From Plenodomus lindquistii (lineage: Eukaryota; Ascomycota; Dothideomycetes; Pleosporales; Leptosphaeriaceae), in the NCBI GenBank assembly GCA_025504975.1, contig JANUWI010000003.1:2976001-3040000 (forward strand): a stretch of 64,000 nucleotides of DNA. The letters are read 5' to 3'. The notes below the pieces were generated by a model. That model did not search any database. It saw only the letters and a program-made list of their open reading frames with translations, and had not been told where the DNA came from. The position numbers were made by a program, and so were the translations under genes. Position 1 is the stretch's first letter; every line of letters begins with the position of its first letter. This document shows, in pieces, positions 46,490 through 61,181 of the stretch.

Positions 46490-47323
46490 TATATAATTAT
46501 AAGTATTTTTAAAATTTACTTTTACTTTAAATTATTACTATAGCTATAAACGCTAGTAGCGTATAAAACACTATTATAGATTTATATAAAATATTTTTTT
46601 TAGTATTTTTATATTTTTTAAATAATAGATAGTTTTTAAATCTACTACTACTACTATATCTACCTTTACTTCTATAACGTCTAGCTTTATAAAGCTTATA
46701 GGTTTATTATATAGTAGATTTACTAATATTACTAATATTATTATTACTATTATTATTAATATTATAACGCGTGTAGATTTAATACTAAATATACTATTAT
46801 AGTAAGTTTTAAAGCTAATTTTAAAGCTACTTATAACTTTAATAACTTTTCTAATTAGAGCTCTATTATATACACGCTAGACTAGTTAACGCTATTTTAT
46901 AATTATTAGATAAACTTTACCTACGCGCGCTTTATTAAAAGCTAGTATAGAATAATCTCTACTATAGAATATAACTACTATAATAAAAGCTACTACTATT
47001 TTATATATAGCGTAAAGCAATACTATAAGTAAAAGTACTAGGTATACTATATTTTTCTAGTTTTATCTAGTACGCGCGTAAAGTTTAGCAGCTACTATAT
47101 AAAGTATTAGGTAAATTATATTAAGTGTTCTCTATAGTTAAAAAATAGGCCTTTTATACTTTTAAAATAAAAAAGGCTAGGTTGCTTAAAGTTAATAAAA
47201 AACTAGAAAGCTATAGTAAAAGCTAAAAAGAATAAGTAATATAACGCCTATTATACTACTACTAAAGCTACAGGCATTACTACACGCTTTCTAGCTCTAG
47301 AGAAAAAAAAAGGTTAGTAATAA

Positions 47324-47427
47324 AATAATAATAATAATAATAATAATAATATAGTAGTAGAGAGTAATAACTCTACTACTATTCTACTCTCTAATAATAA
47401 TAATAACAATAATAATAATAACAACGT
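47324..47427. repeat. AAT microsatellites
   Basis: Two short runs of AAT repeats (about 47324-47350 and about 47391-47427, the latter with some AAC units) separated by CTCTACT-rich sequence. Simple repeats, no further meaning seen. Confidence 0.7.
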
Positions 47428-48356
47428 AATAGTAGCGCTAGAGAGGGGTAATATTCTCTCTAGCTCTAAGGATATAGAAAAGAGAGTAATACCTATAGAG
47501 AGAAGTAATAACCTCTCTATAGAGGAAAATATAGTAAAGGAGGAAAAAAAAGAGAGTTATATCCTCTTTTACTTTACGTTACCTAAATCTATCTCTACTA
47601 GAGCTAGAGAAAAAACACTAGTACTAATAGATCTAGTCTAGCTATTAACACTTTATTATTTTAATAACTACTAACCTACTAGCACGCTAAAGAGATAAAA
47701 AAGGCAGCTAGCTGCTTTTTTATTACTATAGCTTTTATTAGCGCGGGCGCAGTAGTAGTATAATAGCTAGTAGAAACTCTCTCTATTAGAGTTTTATTTA
47801 GACTCTAGCTCTACTAGTAATAACTTATTTCTATAAAAATATAATTTTATATTGTATAATAAAATAATATTATAACTCTCTAATATGCCTTTTTATTATG
47901 TTATCTCTACTCTCTTCTTTTCTATATATAAACTTTTTTTTTTTTATTTTTTTTTTCTTTTTTTTTTTTACTACTACTTTAGCGTTAGTAATAGGCTAGT
48001 TACGCTTATATTTTAAACCTACTATAACATACTTATTATAATATATATAATATTTAGTTTTATAGCTAACTATATATACTATATGTATATATACCTTTAC
48101 TAGCGTTTTTATAAGCTATATATAAACCTTTTTTTTTTATTTTTCTTTTTTTTCTCTTCTCTACTCTATATAGAGTAAGGGCGCTAAAGGCTATAATAGT
48201 AGAAAAGAGTAATATTAGCTATATAGATTTTTATAGCTAATACTTTTTTTTATAGGCGTAGTAGAATTATATAGCATAACTAATATTAGCTAGGCAGAAT
48301 AGAGAAATAAAAAAAAGTTATTCTAGTAATTTTTTTTTAAAAAAAAAATATTTACG

Positions 48357-48512
48357 TATATAGTCTATCTAATATTTAGAGCTTTATATATATAGTTTTA
48401 GTTATTTATTAGAGCTTTATATATATAGTCTATAAAGTTTTTAGAGTTTTATATATATAGTCTATCTAATATTTAGAGCTTTATATACGTAGTTCTACTA
48501 ATATTTAGAGCT
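48357..48512 (+). repeat. Second array of the 32-bp repeat, internal
   Basis: Five units of 32-33 bp (the last partial) with the same consensus and orientation as 46362-46489, about 2 kb further in. It could mark the edge of a separate nested element or an internal duplication of the hAT end. Confidence 0.75.
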
Positions 48513-49502
48513 ATTTAATAAAATATAGTATTAAAGGTGCTAAGCTATACTAGTAGCTAAATAATACTATATTTTTTTATATTATATTTTTTATATACTA
48601 TAACTATACTACTATGCTACTTTCTCTACGCTTATTTTTATACTATATTATTGCACTATACGTGTAAAGAATATATCTATCTATTATTACTTTACTAAAA
48701 TTTAAAAGCTAGAGCTAAAAAAACTAATTTATATTTATAAATACTATTTTTTATATAGGCGCGTAAAGTATAAACTTACTTTCTATAAAAAATATATATA
48801 AACCTATAACGTATATTAACTAAGTAATTTAAATATAGCTAAAGTAAGCGTGTAAACTATAATATAAGTTTTTTTTATAAATAGAAAGTAGTTAGACTTT
48901 ATAGCTACTAAAGCTTTTATATTTTTTAGTTTTATATTTAATACTTTTAATAACGCCTATTACCTAGCGCTCTATACCTTTTTTAACACTTTAAATCTAT
49001 TATATATAGTTTTAGGTTAACACTGCCTAGCAGCGTAGCTTTTAAATAAAGTATATATAAATATAAAGGCTAAAGTTATATAGTATTTAGTAGCCTAGAA
49101 AACTCTAAATTTTATATATAATAAGTCTACTATAAATAATAGTAACTAAGTATATAACTTATTAGTTAATCTAATAGTAAATAGAAGCTATTACCTCTAC
49201 TTATTATTAATAAAGAGCTTTAGTACTAATATAAAGAATATAGCTAACTTTATATAAAATAAAATAGTTACTACTATATTTCTAGATAGCTAACTAGTAA
49301 TACTACTATAGCTACTTTATATTAACTTACTAGGTACTAATACTTATATAGTAATATAGTTTATATACTTTAAACTTATAGCTATACTAGAATTTAAAAA
49401 TACTTTTTTTATACTATATAATAGTTATAGTCTATAGCTATTTATTAAAAACCTATTATTAATACTATACTAGGCTAGTATAATAAAATAAATTAACTAT
49501 AT

Positions 49503-49697
49503 TATAGAGAAAAACTATGCTTTACTCTAGCACAGAAGGCTTAATACTAAATTAGTAAAAAGTAGGTTATAAAATAACTAAAAAGAAGGTGTCCCCTATC
49601 TCTAATAGAACTTTAAATAGCTATTTATTAGTTCTACTCTACCTATATAACCTCTCTAAAAGCTGCTTAGGCCTCTACACTATATATTTCTACTATA
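49503..49697 (-). repeat. Gypsy-2 LTR (element 3' LTR)
   Basis: Same length as 58942-59136. The differences seen are transitions only. Shared core CACAGAAGGCTTAATACTAA. Confidence 0.85.
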
Positions 49698-52600
49698 TTT
49701 CCTTTTTTACCTAGAATTTAAGCCCCTTTTAAAATAGTAACTGTGTTAGGGGCTAATAATATACTTACTAGCTCTAATTAGTTTTTAATTAGCTGCTAGC
49801 CTATCTAAAAGCGTGTTAGTATACCTAAAGTATAAATAAAAACGCTTTAATACTATAAAATCTATTACTAACTAAAAGAAATCTGCTTAAAATTACTACG
49901 TCTAGTTTACTTTAGGTTACACCTAAAGCCTCTAATTAGTTTCTAGGCTAGGTAGCAAGATTACTTAGGTAGACTTTTACCTATTTCTATTCTTTACTTT
50001 TAACTGCGCGTTACTTGCTAGCCTCTAGTTAGCTACTTCTATTATAATTAGAAAATAAATAGAGACTGCTATTACTCTAAAAAGCCTAATAACTAATTTC
50101 TGCGCTAAAAAGCAAACGCCTAGCCGCTTATAAAAAAACCTCCTCCCTCTAGCTTTTTTTTAATTTTCTTTCTTTACTTTTAACTTTTTTTTACTAATAG
50201 ACTTTTAACTTTAACAGCCTCTAACTTTTCTACTTTTTTAGCTTCTAAACTTATATTAACTTTTATTTAACACCTTTTCTCTCTCTAATAGCTATTTAAT
50301 TAATATAGCTATAGTTACTACTACTTCTAGTAGCCTAGGTAGTAGTACTAGCAGCAGTAGCCCTCTAAATAGTAGTTCTCTAGGTAGTAGTCCTCTCTAG
50401 AGTTACTACGCTTTAGGCGGTAATATAACTTTAGAATTATAGTAGTATAATACTTCTAAAGTAAAGGACTACCTACTAGAGTAGTATAAATTCTTTTTTT
50501 TTTAATTATTCTTTAGTTACTAACTTATAATAGTAAACTGCTATTATAATCGCCTAGTAACTATATAATTTTTTAGAGAGTTAGCTTATTTTATCTAGTA
50601 GCTATAGGCCTAGAGTATTATACTTAGATTTTACCTTTGCCTTTTTACTATACACTGTAATAATAATAACGCCTACTTAGGTTCTAAATTGCTGCGCTTT
50701 CTAGCTGCTACTTTTCTAACTATTAGTTAGTTATTTAGTATAGGTACTTAACGTAGGTACTATAATACTAATTTAAAAGCTAGTAAATTTTTTTTTCTAA
50801 AGGTTTTTTAAATAGTTTTTTACTAACTTTATTTAAGCTATTTAGTAGTTAGCAGGCGGTAATTATAGCTATGCAAACAATAATTACTACACCTACTACT
50901 AGAGCGGTACTAGCGCTAGTTATACTTTTAAACTCTATTTATAGTTTTACTATTAGAGCTACTTACTAAACTTTAGAGCCTATAATAAATACGCTTTTAA
51001 TAGTAATACCTCTTACTGCACGTTCTATAGTAGAGCTTTCTAATATTACTTTGCACTTATTTTTTTTACTAACTTTTTTTTAGACTGCTCTGCTACTCTA
51101 ACTAAAGCTAACTTGCCTTTTTTAGCTAAAATTAAGGCTATTTAGTCTAATTATTACCTTTAGCACCCCTTTTTCCTTTTAGCTCGCGTTTGTGCTTACG
51201 GTAATAGTAATGCTAGCACTAGCTCTTCTTTACGTAGTAATTAGAGAGGTTATAGCTATAGTTCTAGTTCTAGTTAAACTTCTTCTATAAAAGGTTTAGT
51301 AGCCTAGTTATCTCTATAGTTTTAGTAATAAACTATTTTTAAATATAGATACTCTAGTTACTTTGCCTAGGTATTATATTTAGAGTTTTACGTAGCTAGC
51401 TTTTAATAAGCTTAGTTTTTATTTTTTTTACTTTCTTTTAATTAGCCTTTATTAGCTAGTGTAAGTCTATTTAGCTAGCTCTCTAATAAAGCTAGCTCTA
51501 GTATTTTTACTTTTTAGCCTCTAAGCTTTTATTAGCAGCAGTAGATATAAACTATTCCTATTTAATACTTTTTTACTTTCTATTCTAGGTTTTTTACTTA
51601 TATAAAATCTTTTTACAGCTTGCTACCTCCTTTCTTTATTTAAAGTAAATTATTTTTAATTAAAAGCTGTCTAACTAGCTGTCTAGAAAGCGTTTATACT
51701 CTTTATAATTAAAGTTTAGTCTAGGTAGAATTATAACTTATACTATAGACTACTTTAAAGTAATTTAAAATTGCAGCTAGCAATTTTAATCTATAGTTTC
51801 TATAAATTCTTTTTTCTTAGTAGTTTATTAAGCGTTAGCCTCTAGTAAATCTTATTTAGACCTAGAGTAGAATTTCTTTAATTTTTCTTTAGGTGTATAG
51901 CTCTAAAAAGAAGTTCTATTAAAGTTATTTAGCTTGTACTATTCTTTATTTTCTACAAGCGTAATTTAGTAAGGTCCTTTCTACTTAGGCTTAAATTTAG
52001 ATAACTAGAATAGATTAAAATTATTCTAGAAGTTTTATAAAAGGACTAGATTGCTAACTACTAATTTTTTCTATTAAATATTCTTTATATCTTTAAAGTA
52101 TTCTTTATTTTTAAACTTTAATTAGACTATTTAGTTAATTACTTTTTTTAGAGCTGTATTCTACTTCTAAAACTATTACGCCTTTATAGCTAGCAGCAAA
52201 GGTGTATTAGTAACTTTATTCTAAAAAAAAGTTTACTAAATAGGCACTAATAGCTTAATTAGCAGCATATACTTATACTCTAAAATAAAAAAAGTAGAAG
52301 TTTCGCTAGTTAATTATTTAACTATTACTCTATTAGCTTATAGAATAAGCAAGAGGTTATTAACCTAGTTTCTTTTTATCTTTTTTAAAGCTGCTACTAG
52401 AACTTTGTAGCCTCTTTTAATTAGTCTCTATCTCTAGAGGTAAAAAGCGCTTAAAACTACTCTATTAATACTAAATTATTACTAGAGGTTTTTAATAAGG
52501 CTTTAGTTCTCTAGCCCTCTATTACAGAATATTTAAAGGGCGACTCCCTATTAGTAGAAAATAGTGTTTTTAATAAACTTAGTAACTAACTTAGAATTAT

Positions 52601-55600
52601 TATGTTTTAAGGCTTCTGCCTCTAGATACTGCAATATATAATTGTGTGCTACTGCTATAAAAAACTTTCTATTCTTTCCTTCTAGTATATATATAACGTT
52701 AATTATAACCTATACCTATAGCGTTAATAGCGGCTTAGTAGAGTAGAAAATCTCTTTTAATAACTAATTACTATACTTTTAGTAAGCTATATAAGTTTTA
52801 ATATACTACTACACATTCTAATAGAGTTTTTTCTAGTAGTATTTTAACTATACCTTTTGCTAGGTTCCTTTTTTACTCTAATAGCTAGATTCTTTATAAA
52901 AAGCTATAATAATTTATTGTTTTAGTTTGTGCTTATTAATAACCTTTTAGAAAAAGTAGTTTCTAGAAAGCTAAATAAAAAGGTGCTGCTTCTAAACGTT
53001 ATACTACAGGGCCTTTTTTTTAAATCTAGTAAACTTGCTTTAATTAAGTTCTTTAGAGCGCTTCTAATAGAGAATCTACTTAGCTATAGTCTGTAACTTT
53101 TTTAAGTAGTCTTTAGTAAATAGGCTATTACTAAATAAAATATCTGCTATTATAGAGAAGTACTAAACCTAATTATTAATTAGAATATCTAGGCTTAGAG
53201 CGTTAAAAGTAATATTAATAAAGTCCTCTATATCCTTTTTAGGCTTATTAGGCGGCTCCTAGCTATTCTTTTCTAGTAGTTTTAAAAAGGTATTAGCTAC
53301 TATATTTTTCTTGCTAGGTATATAAATAATATTAAAGTTCTATATATTTAAATAAGCTAGCTACTAAATTATAAGCAAGCTAGGTAGATTAGTAGCGCTT
53401 TTTTAAAGCTAGGCTATAAAGGTTTTTATATTTATTTTAACTATAAAATGCACGCTATATAGATAGAGCTAGAACTTTTTAATTACTAGAAGTAGTAATT
53501 TGCATTTGTGCTTTCTAGTATTCTAGTTTCGCTCTACTTTTAACTATACTCTACTTTTAAATTAGATTATATATTTTTTTCTATTTAGGGCTACCTGTAT
53601 AAAGTTTGCTCTCTAGCCCTTCTTTAATCTATTATAGGCTAGAATTATTGCTTAGAGAGGTTTAGAATAGTTAATTAAAACTAGTATAGGTAGTAATACT
53701 AGGGCCTCTTTTAGTTAATCTATTACTTTCTAATAGATAGTTGTCTAAGTCTATTTAGCACTCTTTTATAGTAAATTAAAAAAAAGGTTTACTATAATAG
53801 TAAAGTTTATAATCTACACTTAGTAATATATACAGACTTCTAAAAAACTCTACACTTTTTTTAGGTTACAGCATTCTAGCTAGGTAGCTATTTTAATTAC
53901 TTTTTATTTACTAGAATATTAGCTATGCTTATTAATTTTATAGCCTATAATAAGTATAGAGGAGTAGTAAAAGTTAGATTTATACTCTAAAACTATTACG
54001 CTAGCACGTTTAACGTCTACTAAAACTTTATTAAAGTTTATAATATACTTAGTAATATACTTTTAGATACCCTTTTTAATTATCTCTTTCTAGTAGTTAG
54101 TTTTTAGGCCTTTAATATACATATTATTAAAGTATAGTATACAAATTTTAGAAATATACTTCTAATAGATTTTTATTATATAATAAATAAACTCTATAAC
54201 TAAATTAGTTACGTTTATAGGTAGAGTGTACTGTCTAACTAGTTCTAAAAAGATAAAAAATATAGTAATATCCTGCGATTAAATATTAAGCTCTACCTAA
54301 TTATACTCTAAAAAAAAATTAGTAAGTAATATAATCTAGCATCCTGTAAACTCTTTAGCTAGTTTATTAGAATTAGGCAGTATATTTACGTCCTAAATAG
54401 TAACTTTATTTATTTTCTAGGCGTTATTAATAAGCTAATAGTTCTAATTTTTCTTTACTATAAAAAAGTAGAGGTTCCTGTACTAGCTTTTATATAGTTT
54501 AAAAGTCTTTTAGTTAATATAGATTTAGATTATTTTAATAATAGTATTCTAAAGCTTTTTTAGAACTAGAAATTAGAGCACTTACTAGGCCTTGTAGGGC
54601 ACTGTATTAATTATAACTAGTAGTATTATTTTATAGTTTACTTGCCCTAATTCTTTAAAATTTTATACTAGGGCGGTTTCTCTCTAATAGAGTATTTCTA
54701 AAAGCATCTCTCGCTCCTTTTTTAGAAGGTCTAGAGAGATCTTTATCTCTAAAATGCGCTTAGAAGTAAGTTTTTAATTTTATAGGAAATTTGCATATTA
54801 GGGTTTAAAGTAGTTACAGAAAGGGGCTTGCTTCTAGTTAGCATTTAGAACTTGCTTTTTCTAGGCTTTTTTCTTCTAGTTTAATTGCCTAGAGATGTTC
54901 TAGGGTTTCTAGCTAGAGTTATCTACTAGCTCTACTTTAACTCCCTTTTATTTATAAAGCGTGTTAAGTTCTAGATAGAAAAAATTAGCCTAAAAGCGTA
55001 TCTAAACTCTAATTATTAGTTTTAAAATTTACTCTTTTTCTCCTAGAAAGTTAGTCTAGAAGTTTGTTGCTAAAGTAACTAAATAGCTATTTTCTAGTTT
55101 TTAAACTAGGTTCGCAAGGACTACTTATTAAATCTTTTTTATAATATTCTTATATACTATAATAAAAAGTCTTTTATTATTCTAGAAAACTATATTACCT
55201 AACTAGTCCTCGCCTAGAGATTCTATACCTTTTTAGGTAAAAAAGTCTTTTTTACTAGAGATTATAGATTAGATCTTTCTCTTTGCAACCTATTTAGCAA
55301 CTAGCTTTATAGTTAAGTTTATTTAAAGCTAAGCTAAGCTTACTAAAAAATCTAGTTTTTAATTCTATTATAGAGATATATTACTAGTTTCTATATCCCT
55401 CTGCCTTTTTCTACTAATTAAACTGTAATCCCTCTAGTATTTACCTAATTACCTTTTGTGTACATAAACTAGGTGCTCCTTTTTCTATTTTTACTAAAGA
55501 TTTAGTAGTAGGTAAGCCTATAGGCGGAGTATTTAATATTTATTTAGGCGTCTATAAAGAATAGGTTTCCTAGAATAATTATATTTATATAGTAGTTAAT

Positions 55601-58600
55601 TATAAAAAAGTTTATCTGTATAATAATTAATTCTATTTTTACTAATACTTTTTAAATAATCCTGCTAAAACTACCTGTTAAACTATTTGCAGAGACTATT
55701 TTTGCATTTTTTATTTTCTAAAAGAGTGTTAAAATAGAGAGTTAGGCTTTATCTATAGTTTTACGCTAAATAGTATTTAGTTTAGCTTTTATATTAAAAA
55801 AACTAAAGAAATATTTATTTTTAATAGTTATAGGCATCTTTAGGTAGTTTTTCTAAATATGCTCTATACCTACTTGCTTATTATAGTACTACTACTTTAT
55901 AGTTACTAGTTTAAGCTTTTATTAGTTTTTTTTACTATTTTTAATACTAGCCTGTACCTAATTAATCTCTAAATTCTTTTAATTAGTAGTAGTTATACTA
56001 TAATACTAGAATACTAAGCTGCTTAAACTAGCTTTAATAAGGATGTAATTAGAGATAGTAGCTACATTTATAATAGAAACTAATCTAAGGATTAGTTAGT
56101 AGTCCTTTTTATCCTCTAAGTTCTTTTTAGCGGTGCGAGTAGCATTCGCCTATAGAAAGTACTCTTTATCTAGCTTTTCTTTACTATAGGTGTTCTAAAA
56201 GAGCTTTTTATATACTTCTAGTATATTTCTAATAAGCGTGCCTACTAGTATTAATATAGTAGTAGAGAGAATTAACGCAATAACTTTATTAGTAGTTAGT
56301 AGAATCCTTTCTATAAACTAAATCTTTTTTAGAACTAGTGTTTTTTTTATAAAGGTCTTTTCTAGCGTATTATTAATTATTTTTTTATCTATAGGCTAGA
56401 CTTGCTTAGCTTTTTATAGCTTATTTCTTTCTATAATAAAGTTTTAGCAGCTTTTTAGTTAAATAGGCTAGTTTTTTTTAGCCTTTCTAAAAATAGCTTT
56501 TAGTACTGTAGAGCTTAAGTCTAGCTTTAGCTTCTATACTTTTAGATCTCTAAATACGCGTTAATTAACAGTCTTTTAGGTAATTAACTTATATTTAATC
56601 TAGGCTGCTTAGATTATATAGAGATTATTATTTTCTATAATTACTAAATAGAAAGCGTTCTAGAATGCCTAGTAATCTTCTACTAAAATAGATTCTAAGT
56701 TTATATTAGGGTTTAGATTTGCAACTACAGAGTTATTTTAAATAGTAACTAGAGGTAATAAGTTTTTAAGCTAGAGTACTTTAACTGCAAATAGGCTAAA
56801 ATTCTGCTTAATCTACATTTATTTAATATAGGCTATAATAGTTTTAAACTACCTCTAGTTACCTAGGCTAGTTACTTAGCCTTACAGGTTATTAGAAGTG
56901 CTCTAGAAAAGTATTTAGTTTTTATTCTAGTAATACTAACCTTTTTTAGTTAGTTAATTAATTAATAGGTATTTAGTTTTACTGTGTCCCTGCTTATTAC
57001 AGATAAAGTACATAAAAAGTAATTATAAAGGCTAGTTTTAAAAGGTACTCTAGGTTTATTAGCCTAAAGGCCTCTAAAATAAGTTTAGTTGCTAGAAATA
57101 GTTCTATAGTAGCTTATTCTAAACTTATGCCTTTACAAGACGCTTACTAGCTATTTCTTTAATATAGGTAGCAATTAAATAGTTTATAAAAAGCTTAGAT
57201 TCTTTTAGTATCTATTAGACTAAGATAAAATTAGCTTTACTAAGTTATAACTAGAAAAGCTTATCTAAAAGTATATTAACTTCGCTTTAGCTAGCTAGTA
57301 CTTCTAGAGAGGACTAAGCTATTTAGTAAGTTTTTAGCGTCTAAGTATTTTTTAAGTATTATAGGGTAGGCTAGCTAAATAAAAGCAGCTTAATTTTAAC
57401 TACCTTCTAAGTATTAAACTAGTAATTAGAACTAAATTTCTTTATTATTTTAGTAAAGTTTAACCTTTTTACTTTCTTTTTAATTTTAATTTAGGCTAAT
57501 AGATAACTGCTAATTTTTTTAAAGCTAAAGTTCTAAAGGCGCTTTATAGAGAGATTAAACTTCTAAAAAACTTTTATAGCTTAGTAAATAGGCAGCCCTT
57601 TAATAAAATAGTATCTTTTTTTATTCTTTTTAATTTCTTCTAATATAATGCACCTTTTAATTTTAATTTAAAATTTTTTAAAGTACTTTTTAATATTTAG
57701 ATTAGGTTTTAACTAATAATTACGCAGCTACTACTCTAGGTAAACTGCACTTTCTTTCTATTAAGCTGTATTATTACTTCTAAACTACTTATAGAGGGCT
57801 ATTTATAGTAATATCTAGTTATAGTTCTCTAGCGCGTTCTAATACTCTATTAAATAGCAAATAATCTGCTTCTAGCGCTCTTTGTAGTAGGTAATAATCT
57901 TTTAGACCTTTTTAAATTCTAAAAAGCTATAATAAAGCGCAACTTCTTTATATCTTTTAAAGAATACTGTAATATTAGAACTATTAAAGCTTAAAAGGTA
58001 TTTAGAAAAGAAAAAGGCCTAAGTAAGCTTTAACTGCTTTTATAAAAGTATTTAAATTACTTTAGCTATTATTTCTGCTACTAGATCTAACAGGTGTTTA
58101 GCAGGGCGCGGCTAAAGCTTTTTTAAAAAAGGTTAGTATAGCTTATCTTTACTACTTAATAGATTCTATTTTTTTAGCTCTTTTAGTTTTAGGCAATTGC
58201 TAGTTAGTCTTTTTAACTCTAGAAGTATTAGAAACTGTTTAAAAGTAGTAACTCTAGAGTCTCTAGTGTCTGTTATTAGCGTGTTAGATCTCTAAATAGA
58301 TTCTAGATCTAAAAAGACAGCTACTAATTTAGTGTTAGTTTTAAAAATTAGTTTCTAATTAGCTATTATAAAAATAAAGCGTTAAAAGAGTAGGCAGAGT
58401 ACTATTACTTATAAAGAGATAAAAAGTGTGTCTTTTATAGCTTTAAAAATAAATTAGGCTATAAATAGTACTAGAAAGATAAAAAATAAATTATACTTTT
58501 TTTAATAAGTCTTTGTATAATATGTTTATGCTAGTCTTTTAGGCTATATTATAATTATCTTTCTAGCTTTAGCCTCTAATTACTGCTCTATTCTAACTGC

Positions 58601-58941
58601 CCTTTAGATTTTGCGGCTTAATTTCATTTTGCTTACTACTAAGCTACGTTTAAAATAATTTTATTATTACTAGCTAGAGCCTGTACTTATATAACTATAA
58701 TAGCTTTACTAAAAAAAATTTATACCTCTATTAATTTTCTAGAATATAAAAGCTTTAGAGGTGTACTAATATTTCTTTATTTACTGCTTATTATATTACT
58801 AGTTACTAAACTTAGCTTACTAAATTTTCTACTACTCTCTAGATTTCTAAATTGTAAAAGTAATAATTTAGGCACGCGATAGGTGCTTACAGCTGTTCTA
58901 AAAGTAAAAACTAATAGTTTTAATCGCTTTTTAGTTACTTT

Positions 58942-59136
58942 TATAAAAGAAAACTATGCTTTACTCTAGCACAGAAGGCTTAATACTAAATTAGTAAAAG
59001 GTAAATTATAAAATAACTAAAAAGAAAGTGTCCTCTATCTCTAATAGAACTTTAGATAGCTATTTATTAGTTCTACTCTACCTACGTAACTCTTTTAAAA
59101 GCTGCTTAGGCCTCTATACTATGTATTTCTACTATA
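58942..59136 (-). repeat. Gypsy-2 LTR (element 5' LTR)
   Basis: Partner of 49503-49697, followed by ATATT, which also precedes the left LTR. Confidence 0.85.
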
Positions 59137-60823
59137 ATATTACTATATACTTTAAACGCGTAAAGTAAGTATTAGCTCTACTCTAAAAGTATATAGATAA
59201 AGTTAATAAGTAGTTATTATTTATACTTATTTATATTACTTACTAGAGTTTATATTATAGTATAGTCTAGAGTGTACTTTATACTATGTAGGCATTATAG
59301 AAGTACACTAGTCTAGTTAAAACTATATCTATATAAGCTACGTTACTAGAGGTTTTAAAACTAGGTAGATAGATTGTTAACTATATTAATTTATATACGT
59401 TCTAGGTATAGATTAAGTACTTAGAATAACTACTATAACTAATATACTAAAAATAGATATAAAGTAAAAGTAACTGCGCTATAGTAGGTAGTATTATTAA
59501 CTAATAGTAGTTTATTTAGGCTAAAATTATAGTATATTATAATAATAATAGTAACTTAAGTATAGAAGTACTAGAGGTATTTAATTAGTAGTTTAATAAA
59601 TAGATAATAGCTATTTACTAGGCTTTAAAGGCATTTAATCTAGCTAATTTATAAAGTATCTAGTTTTTTTTCTCTAATAAAAAGTATAAAGTTACTACTT
59701 TTTTTAAATAGTATATCTACCTAGATAACTAGTTATAGTTTAATAATAATTTATAGTATTTTTATAAATAAAAAGATATGTTTAGCGCCTTTATAGACGC
59801 GTAGAAGTTTAAAAATAACTTAAAAAACTTCTAGTAGGTAGTTAGCTTTAAATGTTCTACTTTTTATAAAATAGTAAAGCGCTTTATAGCTACGCTAGTA
59901 AATTTTATACTATCTAAATACTTATTTTCTACTATAAACTTTATATAAAACTATTTCTAGTTCTAGTTAAGCACTGCCTAAATAAATAAAGTAATCTATA
60001 CTTTTATAAATTTAAAAATGCTTATTTATAATTAGTATATTAAAGCTATTTAAAGCTAATACTATTTTAAATTACTTTTTTAGTAATATAACACCTTTAA
60101 CGTAAGTTATAATAATAAACGCTGCTAGATTAAAAAACTACTATTTAAAGTAAAAAATAAAGGCGTTATAGTTAATATAGCTAAAAATATACTTACTACT
60201 TTATTAAAGTATAATCTAGAAAATAAAGTTATAAATATTATAGCTAGTTTAAGCTAGTATAATTAGCCTATTATAATAGAGTTAGAGCTTAAAAAAGTAG
60301 AGTTTAGTTATTTTTTTAATTAATTTAATAATAACTATAATATCTATACTAATAATATTATAGATAATAACGCTTTAGATTTATAGCTCTTTTAATCTAC
60401 TTTATATAATAATAATAGCGTGTTATAGTTTAGTATTTTTTTACCTCTACTTTTACTACTACCTAGTCTATTATAATATTCTCTATTTCTATTCTAGGCA
60501 CCTTTACTATTATATATATTAATATAGAAGTTATTCTAGTCTAGCTAACTATTATATACTAATTTTTAGTTTACTATATATTTATAGTACACTTAAGGCC
60601 TACTATATTCTATTAGAGACTTTTTCTATATATAAAACTTATAGAATTTAAATATAAATAGGTTTATAATATTATATAAGCAGCTCTAAAGTTTATATAA
60701 CTAGAAGGGTAGCGTGTCTAAGCGCTGTATATAGATTAAAATAATAGATAATATTTATTTAAATATAAACTTATAGTAATATATAAATTTTATATTTTTC
60801 TATATAAAGCTTTAAATATTTAG

Positions 60824-61015
60824 TAGACTACGTATATAAAGCTTTAAATATTAGGTAGACTACGCACGTAAAGCTTTTATTATTCTATAGACTACGTATA
60901 CTAGGCTTTTATTATTCTATAGACTACGTATATAAGGCTTTTATTATTCTGTAGACTACGTATACTAGGCTTTTATTATTCTATAGACTACGTATATAAG
61001 GCTTTTATTATTCTA
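60824..61015 (-). repeat. Array of six 32-bp repeats near the right end of the hAT element
   Basis: Six units in perfect 32-bp register, start TAGACTACGTATA and end TTATTATTCTA in the later units. The reverse complement matches the left arrays. A degenerate partial unit lies on each side. Confidence 0.88.
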
Positions 61016-61102
61016 CAGACTGCGTACACGCTATCTAAATTATAATTTTATATACGCTATTACTATATTATCCTAGTATATTACATAACTAATCACGTGC
61101 GT

Positions 61103-61179
61103 GTCATTTATGTCACCTTTATATAATTGACGACAATTGACGACGACAGACAAAGTGACGACAAAGTGACATAAATGAC
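61103..61179. repeat. 14-bp inverted repeat at the hAT right end
   Basis: GTCATTTATGTCAC at 61103-61116 and its exact reverse complement at 61166-61179 enclose about 49 bp rich in GACGACA repeats, just inside the right terminal repeat. Confidence 0.75.
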
Positions 61180-61181
61180 GG

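Larger units (their letters stand above)
49503..59136 (-). mobile_element. Gypsy-type LTR retrotransposon nested in the hAT element
   Basis: 9.6 kb with LTRs of about 195 bp at 49503-49697 and 58942-59136 and target duplication ATAT (ATATT if the LTR starts one base later). The minus strand encodes ILYFNNMYIKG at 54108-54140, a RIP-mutated form of the RT box. Further left, at about 52592-52692, it encodes an integrase-core-like segment (EGKNRKFFIAVAHN...YLEAEAL). RT before integrase is the Gypsy order and fixes minus orientation. A polypurine tract (AAAAAAGGAAA on minus) abuts the left LTR. No intact frame remains. It keeps more GCA/TGC triplets than the element at 27975-35385, so RIP was less complete. 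Confidence 0.87.

Noticed and set aside
46362..61015. Regular 32-bp repeats as a CRISPR array
   Set aside because: The units are contiguous without unique spacers and occur in a eukaryotic transposon.
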